Made by a program: the position numbers and the translations under genes
Assembly (NCBI GenBank): GCA_963377175.1
Contig: CAUJNA010000843.1
Span: 1-64,000, forward strand
Length of the DNA: 64,000 bases
Origin: Effrenium voratum
Lineage: Eukaryota; Sar; Dinophyceae; Suessiales; Symbiodiniaceae
Reading direction: 5' to 3'
Shown: positions 1 to 12,669 of the stretch, in pieces
Numbering within the stretch: position 1 is the first letter of the stretch
How the letters are laid out: every line of letters begins with the position of its first letter
Notes under the pieces: model-generated
What the model saw: only the letters and a program-made list of their open reading frames with translations
The model's database searches: none
Told to the model about the DNA's origin: nothing

Positions 1-1857
1 AGAAAGCCATTCGTTAAGGTGTTGTTTCTGTGTTTTTCATGTGGTTCCAATGGACCTTAGTTGCCCAACGCAAACCGACCCTTCGACCTGTTTGTTCCCC
101 TTTAGCGTCTAGGTCCCAAAGGTGAACCGATTTTGATTTCCAGTGGTGCAAGTGGGGCAATGAGATGCCGGTTGGCTCCAAACAATTCAAACGGAAAGGG
201 ATATGATGGCAAATGGGTTCTGACCCTAATCAGTGATTTCCCCAGCCTGTGCAGATCATTGTGCTTTTGGCAACTGGATTTCAATTGAAACAGGGATTCC
301 TTGACATGAGCCTACCTTAGAGGTCCTGCTAAGGGTCGGGAACACCTTGAAGCCTTGATAAGAGGGATCTGGACGCGAGAGACATCGGCCTATCAGGATC
401 GGGGATCAGGAGGTGGGCACACTCAATTTACCCACAAAATGACAGGACCCCAGAAACATGTCACTGTCCTCGGGGGAGCAGATATTCTTGCGCGTTGCGC
501 ATGTGATCTTGGAACACTGCTCTGGGCGGTCAGCAAGCCTGGTTGCTTGGGCGACAAATGTGATGGAAGTGAAAATCACCTCCGTCTCCTGACTTACCAC
601 CTTTCGTCGTTGTGGATTGCCTCTACCCTTTTATCCTTGGGTCTGGGAGCAGTGCGTTGCTCATGGACCCTTGGAGCTGCCTAAGGCGATCCTTACGTCT
701 AGGATGAACCCTGTACATCCGGCAGCTGCTGCAGACTGTGTCGCGCAAGCGCTGCGGAAGTGGTTGTTGGTTTTGTTCGAGGATGCGTCGCATAAGCAAA
801 ACGTCTGTTCGCATAAGGCCCGCGAAAGCTTTCGTGTAAGCCGCGGCCAGTAGAACCAAAAGTCAGCCGGTTTCAGGCACCGCTCCTGTGACCCCAAACA
901 GAACGCCCAGGTCAGTAGACTCCTCGCGCCGCTTTATTTCTTCCTTCAAACGACACGCGCCGGAAACTCACCTTCAGTTGACCCACACAATCAAAGCCTG
1001 GGTAAGTGAAGGTTAGTAAGGGACGATCCCAGCCATACATAGCTGCCGCCTTCTTAGTTCAACTAGTTCTTTACATCTGGGTCGACCATTTTTGTACCAG
1101 GGTTTGATTGTGACCCAGATACTGATTACCTGAATCCGATCGGGGCGTGGTAAACCTCTCCCTGAGGAGTTGCTTCGAAGGCCTGGTCCTTCTCCAGGTT
1201 TTTTCTCTGGTATTTCCAGGCTGAAAACTAGGAGTTTCAGATGTTTCAAATGCAATCAAAAAGCAGTGGCTTGCAACAGGCAGGAGTGAACATCAAAAAC
1301 TAGGAGTGGTCCTTGGGGGAAACAGTTGGAAACAAGTCTCTTTTTTTTGCGTTGTTTGCGCCCGCAGCAATACAGCGCAGTACACTATCCCAGCAGCTCT
1401 GTGCACTCGAGTTGGTTTTCCACCACCGCTTTTGCCGAAAATGCACTCTCGGGAAACTCAGTCTTTTGTTGACTTGCGAGAGTTTGTTTGTTTGTTTTTG
1501 CGCTGAGTTTCAGGTGTGGTGCTTTCCTTTTTTGTTGCCAAATTGTCATCCAAAGGAGCAAATTCTCGAATTCAGAATATTTCGGAGCACTGAATAGCTG
1601 GTTCTGATTGAACGATTCCGATTCCGAAGATGTCTGAAATGGAGGGCTCCTTCAGCACCGAAGAGTTGAAAATTTCTAGATGTTTCAGGTGTGCAAGCCA
1701 GGAATCAATTTCTAGGAGTTTTACCTCAAACACTAGGAGTTTGAAAACTCTGTGACCCTCAAAAAACCGGTAGACTCCGGATTTTACGCTAGATTTCCAT
1801 CTGGAAGATCCAGGGGGATGTCAAAAGGACCGAACTGTTTGGGGCCCAGGAAGGTGT

Positions 1858-1915
1858 AGGGAAACCTTTCGGTTCCTTTCGGTTCCCTTTCGGTTCGGTT
1901 CCTTTCGGTTCCTTG
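1858..1915. repeat. Short minisatellite, CCTTTCGGTT-type units
   Basis: TTCGGTTCC/TTTCGGTT units are repeated about five times in tandem with small length variation. It is a simple-sequence expansion in host DNA with no coding meaning that I can see. Confidence 0.85.
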
Positions 1916-3504
1916 TGCGTGCCCAGGAACCATTGTATGGATTGAGGGCTGCAGCTATCCACTTTCAGTTTCCTCCGAGCTCGTTTCAGGTACTTTCTCG
2001 TGCCGTGTGCCTTCCCTCGAGCGCCAGTTGAGTTTATATGGGATGTGTGGAATCTTCACGGGGTCCTTTTGGTGAGGTAAGGGGGCATAGGAACCCAGTT
2101 TTGGGCTATGCCACTCGACTTGCCCAAAACTGGTTCACGTGCATTTTTCTTCCCATCCACAAAAACACACACCCCTTCCGTTCGGACTCGTGCTGAGGCA
2201 ATCGCCGTGTTTGCCCTTGCCACAGCCTGTTCTGCTATCTGCCTTTTATGTTGCTACCGGCGGAAACAACTCCTGGAGACTGGGGCGAAGCTGTAATTTC
2301 AGCCGTATGGTTTTAGTTCAGGCGAAACGCCTAAGGCGGGGGGTTGGGAATGGCACCTTCCATCCACTGTGATAGGAAGGTGTAAGTGGAAGCCGTCCAA
2401 CCTTTTCGCAGAAGCACGGGCATTTTGACTCAGCTTGGTCGAACATGAAGCGTTTGATACTGGAATGAAGCCCCCCGGAAGGGGGTCTCCTCCATCGGCC
2501 CATAGGACTCTTTTGCGACTCGGATTGGGGTGCCCACCCGAAATCCCCCCCCCCCCCCACCTGCTGAAGGAGTCAACGAGCATCACCGGATGCCGGAGGC
2601 AAGCACCTCTTATAAATACATTCATACTCTGGTCAACTGTGTACCCCACCCCTGCTCAGCCGGCCCCAATTTGGGGCGCACTACCCTAGCTACTCACTTC
2701 CTGAGTTGGTGGACTTTAAACTTTTTGGAAAGACCATTTTAGAGGTAAATAAGAAGTTCGCACTTTTTTGGCCAGTCAACTTGGAAAGTGAAGCTATGGC
2801 GCCGAAGACGAGTTATGGATGTGAGTGGAACCCAACAAAAGCTGGGATCTGGTTCCGTGTTTCCTTCCTGAAATCTAGACCGAAAAGTGTGCCACCAAAC
2901 ATTTTATGGGCCGAATGTTTGAAGCTTGGGATACACCGGTTGAGCGGGGTTAGTGGCATGACCTCGAAAGCCGTTGGCGTGATCTGCCACACTGCAGATA
3001 TGCGTCCAAGCAAAGCTTTCGGGGCACTTCCAATGTGGGACGTCGCGTGTTCAAAACGCACGACCTTGGTTCCGATCTGATGTTGAGCCCCCGATCGTGC
3101 CGAAACATCGACCGGCCGTCAGCTTGCTAGCAGCTGATGCTGAGTTTGGTTTGAAATGTCCTTCTCTATGCCCACCTAATGCCTGTTTGAACTCTTTTGC
3201 CCAGAGGCTCCTGGGGCGTTCAATGGACAACCCGACCCTCCATTAGACATCGCGGAGGTGGTTGGGGGTCTCAAATCTAGGTTGCTTGAAGGCCCCAAAT
3301 CAGTCGGGAGCCTGGGAACTGTCCTTGGCATCTTAGGGGAATGAGCTATGACCTAGTACCCTTTTCTTACGCTGGTTCTCAGCATAATGAGAGAATACCG
3401 CCACCATTCCCAAATTCTATCAACAGTTCAAATATTCCTGAGACTGTGTTCAAGATGCTGAGAGAAGTGGAATGAGAGCTAGTCTTTCCTGCAAAAAGAG
3501 AAGT

Positions 3505-3610
3505 ATACCCTCCCACCAACTAACATGGAAGTGCAACAAGGCCCTTTCCAAGAGGAAAGTAGTCTTTCTAAAGGGGTCTGTGCACTTCCATGTTTGCTGG
3601 TGGGAGGGTA
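3505..3610. repeat. Fold-back (MITE-like) repeat, family D
   Basis: The left arm (about 3505-3534, beginning TACCCTCCCACCAACTAACA) and the right arm (about 3581-3610, ending GGTGGGAGGGTA) are near-perfect inverted copies around a loop of about 45 bp. The same left-arm sequence recurs at about 61302-61332, so this is a dispersed family. The structure suggests a non-autonomous DNA transposon; the transposase is unknown. Confidence 0.75.
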
Positions 3611-4382
3611 CCAGTTAACCATAAAGATGTCTTTCCTGTTGTCAATTTCCTCTTTCAGGCTCAGGTTGATTTTATTGTACACTGTTGGCGTTTGTTTCTT
3701 GATATGAGCGGTCTGGTTGCGTAAATAGCCCAGGTTCACTGGCCCCAGGATGCCACAAATGGGTCATTGTTCCATGGTTTTGCAAGCACGTTTTAACCAC
3801 GTTGGTGGAAACTCTGGGTGAATCACCCGAGGTCGAGCCAGGCATGAGAACCTGAGGGCTCCATGTTCACCTCGTCTGGAGGCTAAAATTTGATTTTTGC
3901 TGATTCGGAGCATTTTTGACAGTCGCAGGCTTTTGCCTTTGCAACAGAACCTGAGTCACGCGGCTCAGGACATTGTTTCGGGCATGTCTCCTTTGCTGCA
4001 AGCACCTTTTTGGTTGGGCTTGTGTGCAGACATGTAAACTCATACCTGTGACTCCATGGAGTTGAACATCATGCCTTTAGGATTGAACATGATTTGCAAC
4101 CTCATGTGTTATTGGCTGGAGTTACATTTAGTCCTTGGGGCTTTAGTCTGCTGGAAACTCTTGGGCCGCGACATGTATGGGACCAGCCAGGCGAAGTGCT
4201 CTGAAGTCGAACTCACCCCCTCCAATGACAAACGGTTTTGAGTTCTTTGACACAACGGTCTTCTCCCCCCCCGGTCCTTCGGGAATCGTCAGCTGTATCG
4301 GAGTCAAGAAAAGCCCGTCGACAAAGACGCGTTCTGCGGCAAAGCTAGGTCCCCCAGCTAGGTGCCCTTTTACCGTTTCTTT

Positions 4383-4466
4383 TTTGGGGGAGGGTTCCCC
4401 CAAAATAGACCACATATTTTGTTTAGTACCCTTAGTACCCTTATTTTAACCTCTCTACTGGACCTA
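4383..4466. repeat. Dispersed repeat family G, copy 1
   Basis: The phrase GGGTTCCC...AAAATAGAC-ACA...TACCCTTATT-TAACCTCTCTACTGG is shared with copies at 9142-9215 and 10843-10916. All three copies have the same orientation and end close to GACCTAG or GATCTGG. The family is unrecognised. Confidence 0.7.
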
Positions 4467-4969
4467 GAAAAGCTAAGACATGCTCGCCAAAGGCATCAGT
4501 CCGCGGGGACTTGAGTCCCGCTCGCCCGCCTTTTGGGGACGGGTTTCAATGGCGCGACAATAAGCATCGAAGCAGATCCGGCGAAGAGGCACCACGTGAT
4601 CGATGTCGGCTTCGCCTTTGGGCTCAGTGTTTCCAAGACAATGTCAGAGCATTTACGGACAACAGGCTTGACTCACTTGCTTTCCCACAAGCTTGAATTC
4701 GAACACATTTCAAGGTCTCCTAACGTAAACCACTAGTATATGTTTCAGCGACATCCCGTGGCTTCGGCCGCGTATGGTTTATCTCCAGATACTAAGTGCC
4801 CCAAGTGGCTTACGTGCAGGGTAGTTCCCACTTAGAGTCCTGATCAACTGTGGCTGAACAAGTGGGGTGGTCATCGAATCACATCAACTCAATTGCCCCT
4901 TTACCTTACTTCTAACGACCCCGCCAAGGTGCACAACATTTTTTTCTCGCGATGTGGCTGTGGGTCAAA

Positions 4970-5068
4970 ACCAATGGGATCCCATTTTGGGGTAGGTGCA
5001 CCACCCATGCTAGTCTATTTTAGTGGGGATTGGGATGTTCACTGGGGGTGCGGGATTTTGACTCATGG
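4970..5068. repeat. Dispersed repeat family F, copy 1
   Basis: About 100 bp built around CCATTTTGGGGTAGGTGCA, ATTTTAGTGG and GGGATGTTCACTGGG is repeated at 13565-13668 with similar spacing and a shared CATGGCCA end. It is diverged, non-coding and of unrecognised family. Confidence 0.7.
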
Positions 5069-5741
5069 CCATGTCATCAATCTGTCGCTGGGCAGTTAGC
5101 AGACCAATGCATCATCATTGTGTTGAAGTCTTGTTCGAGCATGGCACATCGTGTCTTTGCAAGCAATGCCGATCATTTGAGTTTTGGGGGTCGCGTATCG
5201 CGTGTGACAGTTGCACAGGCACACGGGGATTGCGCTGGGCAGGTTGCTGGGCAGGCAGCAAACATGCTTTGTGGAGGCGGAGGTTTGATTAATATACATG
5301 CTCCGATCGCTTTCACCAAGCCAAGCAGGTGTCTTAACGCGTACGAACGAAGCCCATTTGCCTGAACCCATGTAGCACCATTTTTTTCGCCAGGGGGGTT
5401 CTTCACTATCGCACAAGTCTCTTTTTCATTGGAGTTAAGCTTGTTTTTGTGGAGCTATACCCCCAAGTGGCTGGTGACTTGCAGAGAACAACCAACACTC
5501 AGATGCTGCGCAACGACATTACGCAAAGTGTCTGGCTGGTGCAATGTTGACTGACATATCAGGAATGCTGATAGAAGATTGCTCAGATTCAGCATTGAGA
5601 CCTCTAGTGCTAAATATAGTCTTATGTTCAAAAGGAGACCGAACGCGCATGGGTATGTTTACTGTTTTCCGGACCGTTTTCAGCCCCGGCTTAGAAGTTG
5701 TCAGTTCAGATTCTTCTGGGCAACTTTGTGAGTGCACCCTT

Positions 5742-5800
5742 CCATTTGCTTAAGATTCTTGATGTTCATGTGTTGGTTTTAAAGGACATCTATCACTGGA
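5742..5800. repeat. Dispersed repeat family C, one arm
   Basis: It begins CTTCCATTTGCTTAAG and continues with TTGGTTTTAAAGG-ATCTATCACT, matching the left half of the full fold-back copy at 30245-30341. The second arm is missing or lost. Confidence 0.65.
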
Positions 5801-8246
5801 CATAGTTTTGCTTACTCCCAGAGCCTCTGGATTTTGTACATGTTAGTGATAGTCAAACAAATCAGATTGTTGGCCAATGCTCTGAGTTTGTGGTTCCGTC
5901 CCGGGGACAGAAACACAAACGCTGGCAGCTGTGAGCCCAACGAATGAGCCGAAAGACGGAGTTTGAATTGAGTGGTGTGTGCGTTTTAAGCCGGAGACTT
6001 GAGTTGTCCAGCGGGTTCGGAAAGCGAAAGGCACCATGCGGTTTCTTTCTTGTGGGTTCTCTTGATTTTAGTCAACGCTTAGGGAGACCGCGTCCGCCCA
6101 ACCGAACCCACTGGGTAAGCACAGAAGGCACAGTCTTCCAGGCTGAAACAGACCTCCAGTGTTGTTTGTCATTGGTTTAGGATCGGGTTTCCTTTTAGAA
6201 ACAACTAATTTTCGAGGTATGGGATGATTCCATGGTGGAATATGTATTGTTGCCACATTCTAGGAACCACGAGGACAAGAATTGCCGGGGCAATCAGCGA
6301 CTCAGTGCGGTTGCTCCGACGAGAGCCTGCAAAGCAGGATGGAGCGATCGAACCCCAAAGCCAAACCTGTGGCGGTTGCGCTGACCTTACCAGCGACAAA
6401 CATCGAACCCCACAAAACGAAGCATGTCAAAGGAGTCTCGATCCTGTTGGGGATTGCAGGGGCCGATGATTTCTGTGGTTTTGGGTTCCTTCACAAGCAC
6501 CCAAGGCGTGGGGGAAGCATGCATATACGACACCCAAGCTCAAAGCCAAGAAGGTTGAAGGCGAAGGCTTTTCGGCGTTGGCTGGCTGAAAGTACTTGAC
6601 ATCAGGGTGATGCAATGAGAAGCTCTTCCCCCAATGACATTGATCCAGGCATCCGCTCACAGGTGCTAAGGGTCAGATCGTTTTGAAGTACACCGCTGGC
6701 GTTGGTTGCGACGCACAGAGGCTGAGAAGAGAATGAAGGAAATGGTGCCGTGCGCAAGCGTCAGAATGAACCGCGCAAACTCCACCCAAACTGTATTCGA
6801 GAGGAAACTGTTGAGCCCCCCTGTTGGGATTCGGTTGAATGTGCAGAGTACGGGAAGCGGATCATGTTGGCTTCCCTTGAGACATAGAATAGACATAGGC
6901 CAAATGGGATCCTTCGTCCGTCTCCCTTGTGGCTACCAGTTGAGTGGCTCCTTGAGAAGTCTGCAGTGAAGATTTCCTTCAAATTGGGGCGACCCAAGTA
7001 ATGTATGTGTTGTGGTTAGTTTGCCCTGAAAATGCAACCCCAAAAGTGTATCCTCCAAAAAAGACAGACCCAAATTTATTCCTTGTTACTACAGACCCAA
7101 GGAAAATTGTTTTTTCCCAATCACAATACCGTTATGCTGACGACTGCGCCTTCAAAAAGAGTTCGGGGGAAAATCCTAAGGAGGAATGGTGGAAGAATGT
7201 GGAAGAGCCATGGGGGGAAATCCCTGTTAGTCATCATTTTCTTTGGTCCCACAAATTGTCTTGTTTGTATCTCTAGGGGTTTGTCTCACCCCCGGAAGGC
7301 CACAAAGGACACCAAGAGGAACTACCCACACCGGGAGGGACAGCCACCAGCAGCCTTGAGCTTTGAGGATGAAGGCAGAGACCAGCAAATCCACATTGAG
7401 CGTTTCGTATCTGACGGTCTATGCCGGCACATGCCGGCATGTTCAATTTGGAGCACAGTTTCGCCAAAAGAAAGCCCCAACTGGTTGCAGAGGTGTCTAC
7501 TTGGGTGTTCAGCCAAGTTAATAGGTGATTGGTCACCCAGGTTATAACCTTATGAGTCCCCCGTTCGGTGGGGTTAACCTTGGGGGGTTGCACTCCAAGT
7601 GTGTCGAACTTATTATCTTGGCCAACCGTCCAAGTACGGGAATCAACCTTCCCGTGAAGTTGAATCATCAATCTTTGCGAAAGCAAGCCATTCCCCTGGC
7701 GGTTCACGGCTTTCCAGAAAGATTATGTTCCCTGGCAGTTGGGGCTAGGTTGCTTTTTTGAACGACCATGAACCTTCTTATTTGTCGGAGCATGATAGTT
7801 TCGCCGCCAAGTAGCTAAACAGATGTGCGGTGTGCAAGGTAATGCGAATTTCAGATTAATGCACCCCAGCTTACCAATAGGCGGGCTGTCCTGTTGTAGT
7901 GCGGGTTCATCAGTTTTGGAGGGTATATAGGATGGGGTCAATTATTTCAACTCGGGGATGGTTTCGCTACCCTAGGGACAGATCTGGTTCTATTCTCATT
8001 CCCTCACACGTAGCCATGGCGGTACATGCGGGCTGTCTGAAACGCATGGAGTGCTCGAAAAATAGGGGGGCTCTTGGGGCTTGCATTTGAACCCGCTAGA
8101 TGGCTTTCCGCCCGCATTCCGAGCGCATAAGGTGCTGGAAGATGGCGAAGCTTGGGTTTGGTAGATAGCGGATTGACGTCATGTCGCTGGTGGGGAAAGA
8201 AGATCTTTTCCGCCTGGGAAAAGAGGGAGTCTACACCTTGGCCTTT

Positions 8247-8334
8247 CTTCCATTCGCTATGTTTACTTTCCTTTGTTGGTTTGGAAGGGAATCTATTACT
8301 GTTTTTGTTTGCAGGGGACTTGAGCAAATGGAAG
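8247..8334. repeat. Fold-back repeat family C, complete copy
   Basis: The ends are inverted copies: CTTCCATTCGCT at the left and GAGCAAATGGAAG at the right. The interior (TTGGTTTGGAAGGGAATCTA...GCAGGGGACTT) matches the copy at 30245-30341. It is about 88 bp long, consistent with a very small MITE. Confidence 0.75.
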
Positions 8335-8612
8335 TGTCATTGATCGTTTTCCACAAAGGTTGCACACTCCCTGAGTTCCTGGACTTGAACCGTGGGAAAA
8401 CAACTCTCTCATCACCCTTTCTATGTCCGGATGTTTCGTCAGGATTCCATGAGATGTATCCATCGGCGGGTTGCTAGCCTTTCCACAAACACCAGGAGGA
8501 TGTTGGTTGAGTTGGGCTCTTTGCTGGCTGGGGGTTCATACGGATGTTCTTTGGGTTTCCGTTACTGTAAGTTCCGTTAATTAGAGGGCCTTTGCCAATG
8601 TTTACCCCCCCC

Positions 8613-8631
8613 TGTGTGTGTGTGTGTGTGT
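8613..8631. repeat. TG microsatellite
   Basis: An uninterrupted (TG)n tract directly after a run of C. Simple sequence in host DNA. Confidence 0.9.
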
Positions 8632-9141
8632 TCATTGGAGCATTTTGTCGAGGGTACCTTTTCAGGCACAGACCGCCCTCTATATTTTGACACATACCCG
8701 CAAGAACCCACAACCCTTTCGGGCTTGTGGAGAGAATAGAGCAACATTCGGCGCCTTCCAAACGAGCTTCTGAGGTCTGAACAAACCGGGTATTTGTGTG
8801 CGATCTCTCAACGGAGTTGGTTTGCGAGCGCCTTACCCCACCAACCAGGTTTCAAGGGGTATGTGCACTTCATATTTGTTCGGAGATATGGCTGCAGTCA
8901 CCAGTAGGTAAGTCCCCGGTAAGTCCATAAATGTTGGTCACTCTTATTGTCAAAGAGAGCAACATGGCCTGACTATGGTTGTCCGTTGAAGACCAACGTA
9001 TTGCATGACATGTAGGGTCAGGCTTATGCAGAGTACGTTGGGCATATGCTTTGAGAACAATCTTTAGAAGGTGCTGCCTTGTGGCTTGGAGTATCCCTCA
9101 CTTTAACTAGGTCCCACAGTAGTGCCCTTTGAACCTTGTTT

Positions 9142-9215
9142 GGGGGAAGGTTCCCTTACTAAAATAGACTACAGAAAGAAGGGTACCCTTATTCTAACCT
9201 CTCTACTGGAGGATC
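9142..9215. repeat. Dispersed repeat family G, copy 2
   Basis: Shares GGTTCCCTTACTAAAATAGA, TACAGAAAGAAGGGTACCCT and AACCTCTCTACTGGAGGA with the copies at 4383 and 10843. Confidence 0.7.
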
Positions 9216-10141
9216 TGGTTAAAGATGGACTGACAAAAGTAAACTCCTTGTTCCTGAAAAAACGCACCTTAAAATGCGGCAAGCCCCTCTAGACGCGCCC
9301 CTCATCAAGAACAAGGAGTTCATTAGGGTACGTTAAAGCAATCGTGTTGAGTTTGCCTTTGGGGGTTGTGTCTCTTTTAACCGCCACTTGGATGGTATTT
9401 GTTGGGAATGTCACCGGTCTGGACCCAGTTCATCAATCAGGGGTCAATGTTGCTTGTGATTTTTGTTGATCCATACAGAGCCATAGGTGTCCTTTTTGGT
9501 TGGTTTGCTTAGAACATAGAGGGCCCTGGTTTAGGGTTTATTCCGTTTACCAGGGCCATCTATTTTTCCAAAAGGCCAACTATGTACAGAACATGTTCCT
9601 TCCTCCGAGGAAGTGGTGAGTGAGGCTTTGCGACACAGCGATGGACGCTCGCCCACTTTGAGAGGGGGGGGGAGGGGTACTGGAAACACGCTCTTTGAGG
9701 CTCTTATTTGGGCCCGGTCAAAAGCCCTCTCGACAAGTTTTCCTTCTGGCTCAGAAACAGGGGTACCCTCAAAAAGACGCACCACATTTTAACCAAAGCT
9801 TACATGCCCCCAGGACCAAAAGGCCTTCAAGTCTCTTTGCACATTGCGGGTTCCCTTGTGTTCTTGGCCTCAGATTTTAGAAAGCCAATGTCGGGTCTTT
9901 GGCGATTCACAGGCAAGCCTTTTGGACCAACCTTGCGGAATCAACTAAGAGGCTGATCCAAATCTGTCCATATATCAAGCTCTTGTTCAGATGGATTGCC
10001 CGTCAATCCGGCAACTGACAAAGCTCAAATCCAATTTTATCCTTACGGGCGAAACCCATGGTTGAACGTCTTGTGAATGGGTTCTTGGTAGAGGTCCCTG
10101 AGGTCCATGATGTTTGACCAGCCTTTTGGTCCGGCCAGTCT

Positions 10142-10250
10142 TTTGAAGGGGGTCCAACTGTATTGTAGGGGTACCACTTCTTTCTGGAAACGTCCGGCTT
10201 TTGAGAAGAACGATGGTTGAAAAGAATGGACAAGGAACCAACCCTTAGAT
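10142..10250. repeat. Dispersed repeat family B, one arm
   Basis: It contains the phrases CTTCTTTCTGGAAACGTCC, GAAGAACGATGGTTGAAAAG and GGAACCAACCCTTAG, which match one arm of the long fold-back at 32172-32394. It is one of three single-arm copies within 1.5 kb. Confidence 0.65.
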
Positions 10251-10326
10251 GTTGGTTGTTTCCTGACCCAAAAGTTTCGCACCCTCGGCCGGGGTCTTTT
10301 TCAGGGGCCTTCAGACTTCAGGTCAG

Positions 10327-10421
10327 GTCTTCCTGCTGACGGTGGCGGGCTGCCCCAGCTGCCGCCAACAAGGCTCCTCCAGTCTGAAAGGCTGCCGCTG
10401 CCGCCTGTGCAGCGAGGAGAG
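10327..10421 (+). CDS. Candidate short host exon, Cys-rich
   Basis: A GC-rich island of 95 nt lies between a plausible acceptor (GGTCAG before 10327) and donor (GAG/GTTTCG after 10421). It reads openly as a Cys-rich peptide with C-P-S-C followed by C-R-C-R-L-C, a spacing typical of zinc-binding modules. Its composition is sharply different from the surrounding DNA. It has no recognised homologue. Other exon-like patches lie downstream on the same strand (12601-12669, 13809-13880) before the KH-domain exon at 14361, so these may belong to one gene, but this is inference. A chance open frame in a GC island is the alternative. Confidence 0.28.
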
Positions 10422-10529
10422 GTTTCGAGGGGTACCTTCCATTTCCATGTCCATGTCCATTGCTAGGCTTCTTGCCTCACACAGTTTGACACGCTGCCCC
10501 AAAAGGGAGATGCCCAAATTGTGCACCTT

Positions 10530-10648
10530 CCCCATTCTTTCCAGGGATCCTTCTTTCTAGAAAACATCCAGAATCCCAGTGGAATACGGCTGGTTTTTGA
10601 AAAGAACGATGGTTGAAAGGAATGGACTTGGAATCAAGCCCTAGAAGA
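10530..10648. repeat. Dispersed repeat family B, one arm
   Basis: It begins CATTCTTTCCAGGGATCC and runs through TTTTGAAAAGAACGATGGTT to GGAATCAAGCCCTAG, matching the right arm of the fold-back at 32172-32394. Confidence 0.7.
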
Positions 10649-10842
10649 TTGGTGAGTCGCAGGTCGTCCAACTCAACCCCAACGTCGGGCCGTGGCCCAA
10701 CTTTGTGGTGAGTTGGTTCCCAAATTTCTATGACCAGACCCGATTGGGGAACGCATTGTTCTTGACTCGGCCCCGGGGAAAACAGGCTTCTTCTTTCTTT
10801 TGAGTTTATGCTGCAGTAGTGCCCTTTTGCCCCTTCTTTGGG

Positions 10843-10916
10843 GGTTCCCTTACTAAAGTAGACTACAGAAAAAAGAAGGCACCCTTGTTCTAACCTCTCT
10901 ACCGGAGGACCTAGTC
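10843..10916. repeat. Dispersed repeat family G, copy 3
   Basis: Third copy of the GGTTCCCTTACTAAA-TAGA...AACCTCTCTACCGGAGGA repeat. The preceding GTAGTGCCCTTTTGCCCCTT is also shared with sequence just before the 9142 copy, so the repeat unit probably starts about 30 bp earlier. Confidence 0.7.
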
Positions 10917-11486
10917 TTGTCGCTTTTAAATATCGCTTTTATATATCTAGGATTTTGGGGGCGGCATGTTTAGCAAATGTCGAAAGAGGCGGTCCTTCTC
11001 TTCCTTGCGCTATGGTTTGTTCTCGTCGAACCTCCACGTTTCGAGGACATGGACTCTTTTTTTGCTTGGTTCCAAAAAAAAAACATAGTCCAGAATAACA
11101 TCCACCACAGGGATCATAACGAGAATTCACACCCAAAATGGGTATGTGTCTCAATACGGAACTGGAACCCCCAGCCCCCAAATTAGTCTTTGGTGCATTT
11201 TGCTTGGATGTTAGGACTTTAACTTTGTGGGAACTAATGGGTTTTCCATGAAACCACTAAAAGTTAAACTTTTAGCAGGGGATCAGAAAGCAGCCGAGTA
11301 GTGGTTTGTTGGTTTTCCCCCCAAACCCACGTTTTGAACCGCCAGGAGCGCCCTGGCCTGGTGGACTACTATGGCATCTGCCAGGCGCAACGGTGGGAGC
11401 TCGCCTAACGGAAGGCGCCAGTCTTTCAGGATTGGGGTTGCCATGGGCGACCCTCGTTTTGGTGTCATGGCAGTATTCTAGGGTTG

Positions 11487-11597
11487 GTTCCTTGTCCATT
11501 CCTTTCAACCATCGTTCTTTTCAAAAACCAGCTGTTTCCCCTGGGGTTCAGATGGTTTTCTAGAAAGAAGGAACCCTGGAAAGAATGGGGAAGTGTC
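11487..11597. repeat. Dispersed repeat family B, one arm (inverted)
   Basis: GGTTCCTTGTCCATTCCTTT, CAACCATCGTTCTTTTCAAA and TTTTCTAGAAAGAAGGAACC match the left arm of the fold-back at 32172-32394, in opposite orientation to the copies at 10142 and 10530. Confidence 0.7.
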
Positions 11598-12600
11598 CGC
11601 TAGAAGTATGGGACATTCAGGTAACTTGTTGCTGGCTTGAATTGGCTTGGGGATTTGAAGCCCTGGTTCTTGATGACATCCAAATCCAGGTGGAGAGGGT
11701 CGGATTTGGCGCAGATTGGCTTCCCTTCCGTTAAAAAGTACTGGGCTCCTTGCGAACGTGCTTGGAGGGTTTCGGCGAAGCGGATCCAATCGACCTTTTG
11801 GCCTTTTTGGTTTCCCAGATTGGGTCCATATTTTCGGAGGGTTCCAAAAGGATAATTATATTTCTCGGTCCTTTGAGCAACTGAGGATAGTTTATAGGCT
11901 TTTCGACCCAAACATGCAAACCCGTTTGGATGAGAAGAGTGAGGATGCTTGCCTTTTACTGGTTCTAATCATGAAGTGGAGCCCGATTCGCGCACCTGGA
12001 GTCTGCATGATCCTTTTAGTATAAGATCATCTACCTCCAAATAGGGGGTCATGACCCCAGTTTTTGAGGATTCGTGAAATGGATGCTATTCGGCATCCAT
12101 CGCTACGAATTACCATGAGCTCGTTTGGGGCTCAAACCCTTACAAGGGGAGCCCGGGGAGGCCCTAATTCTACGACGTAAATCGCCTGTGGAGTCGGGCT
12201 CCAGCGCTGATGTCCGCTAAGCCTCGCGAACGTGGCCTTGCTTTCCTTTCCCTTCCCAAGGAAGGCAGCTGGGACAGTCACCTTAAGCACGTGGCTCGTT
12301 CCATTGTCAGCTGTGAGGAGGAGTCTTGCTGTAGGCTAATGCGCGCTGGGGGAACATGTGTGCAACGACCTCTCACCAGAACGCGCAAGTTGCGCCCTCC
12401 GTCTGAAGAGAGCTTGGGAGGGTACCCTTTCAGGGTTCGGCCAACGTGCGATGCGTGTGGCTTTTGTCCGCGAAACTAGCAGAGGGTGCGCGCAAGGGCA
12501 GGGCATGTCTATCTGCAGCCCTGCTGCTTTCCTTCATTTTCCTTTTCGCCAGCAGGTTGGCCTTTTGCGGGGGGTCTGATCGGTCAAGCCTTGGGGCCAG

Positions 12601-12669
12601 CAAGAACGGCCGCGGCAGGCGTGTGGCAAGTGCGGCGGCCACGACTCCAAGTGCCCGTTCTGCGTGCAG
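12601..12669 (+). CDS. Candidate 23-codon host micro-exon, CxxC...CxxC
   Basis: Exactly 23 codons lie between a CCAG acceptor (12597-12600) and a GTGGGA donor (12670). The frame has C-G-K-C then C-P-F-C, a four-cysteine zinc-ribbon-like spacing, in a strongly GC-rich island. Both flanking splice-like signals are in phase 0. The protein family is not recognised. Its length, phase and cysteine spacing together make chance less likely, but no homologue can be named. Confidence 0.33.

Larger units (their letters stand above)
1..10326. other. Host DNA without recognisable genes, rich in dispersed repeats
   Basis: No reading frame here resembles a protein family I know. The open frames are short, overlap on several strands and lack consistent composition. 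The stretch holds copies of several dispersed repeat families (listed separately), simple repeats, and recurring short phrases such as CTAGGAGTTT (around 1228-1310 and 1676-1745). It is best read as intergenic or intronic host DNA. Short exons of a dinoflagellate gene could be hidden here and would be hard to see without transcripts. Confidence 0.6.

Noticed and set aside
355..897. Overlapping open frames at the left edge of the window
   Set aside because: Three strands/frames open at once in the same GC-rich patch and none shows a motif; chance frames cannot be excluded.
7032..7547. 171-residue open frame in host DNA
   Set aside because: Composition and content resemble neighbouring non-coding repeats, there is no domain, and it overlaps frames on the other strand.
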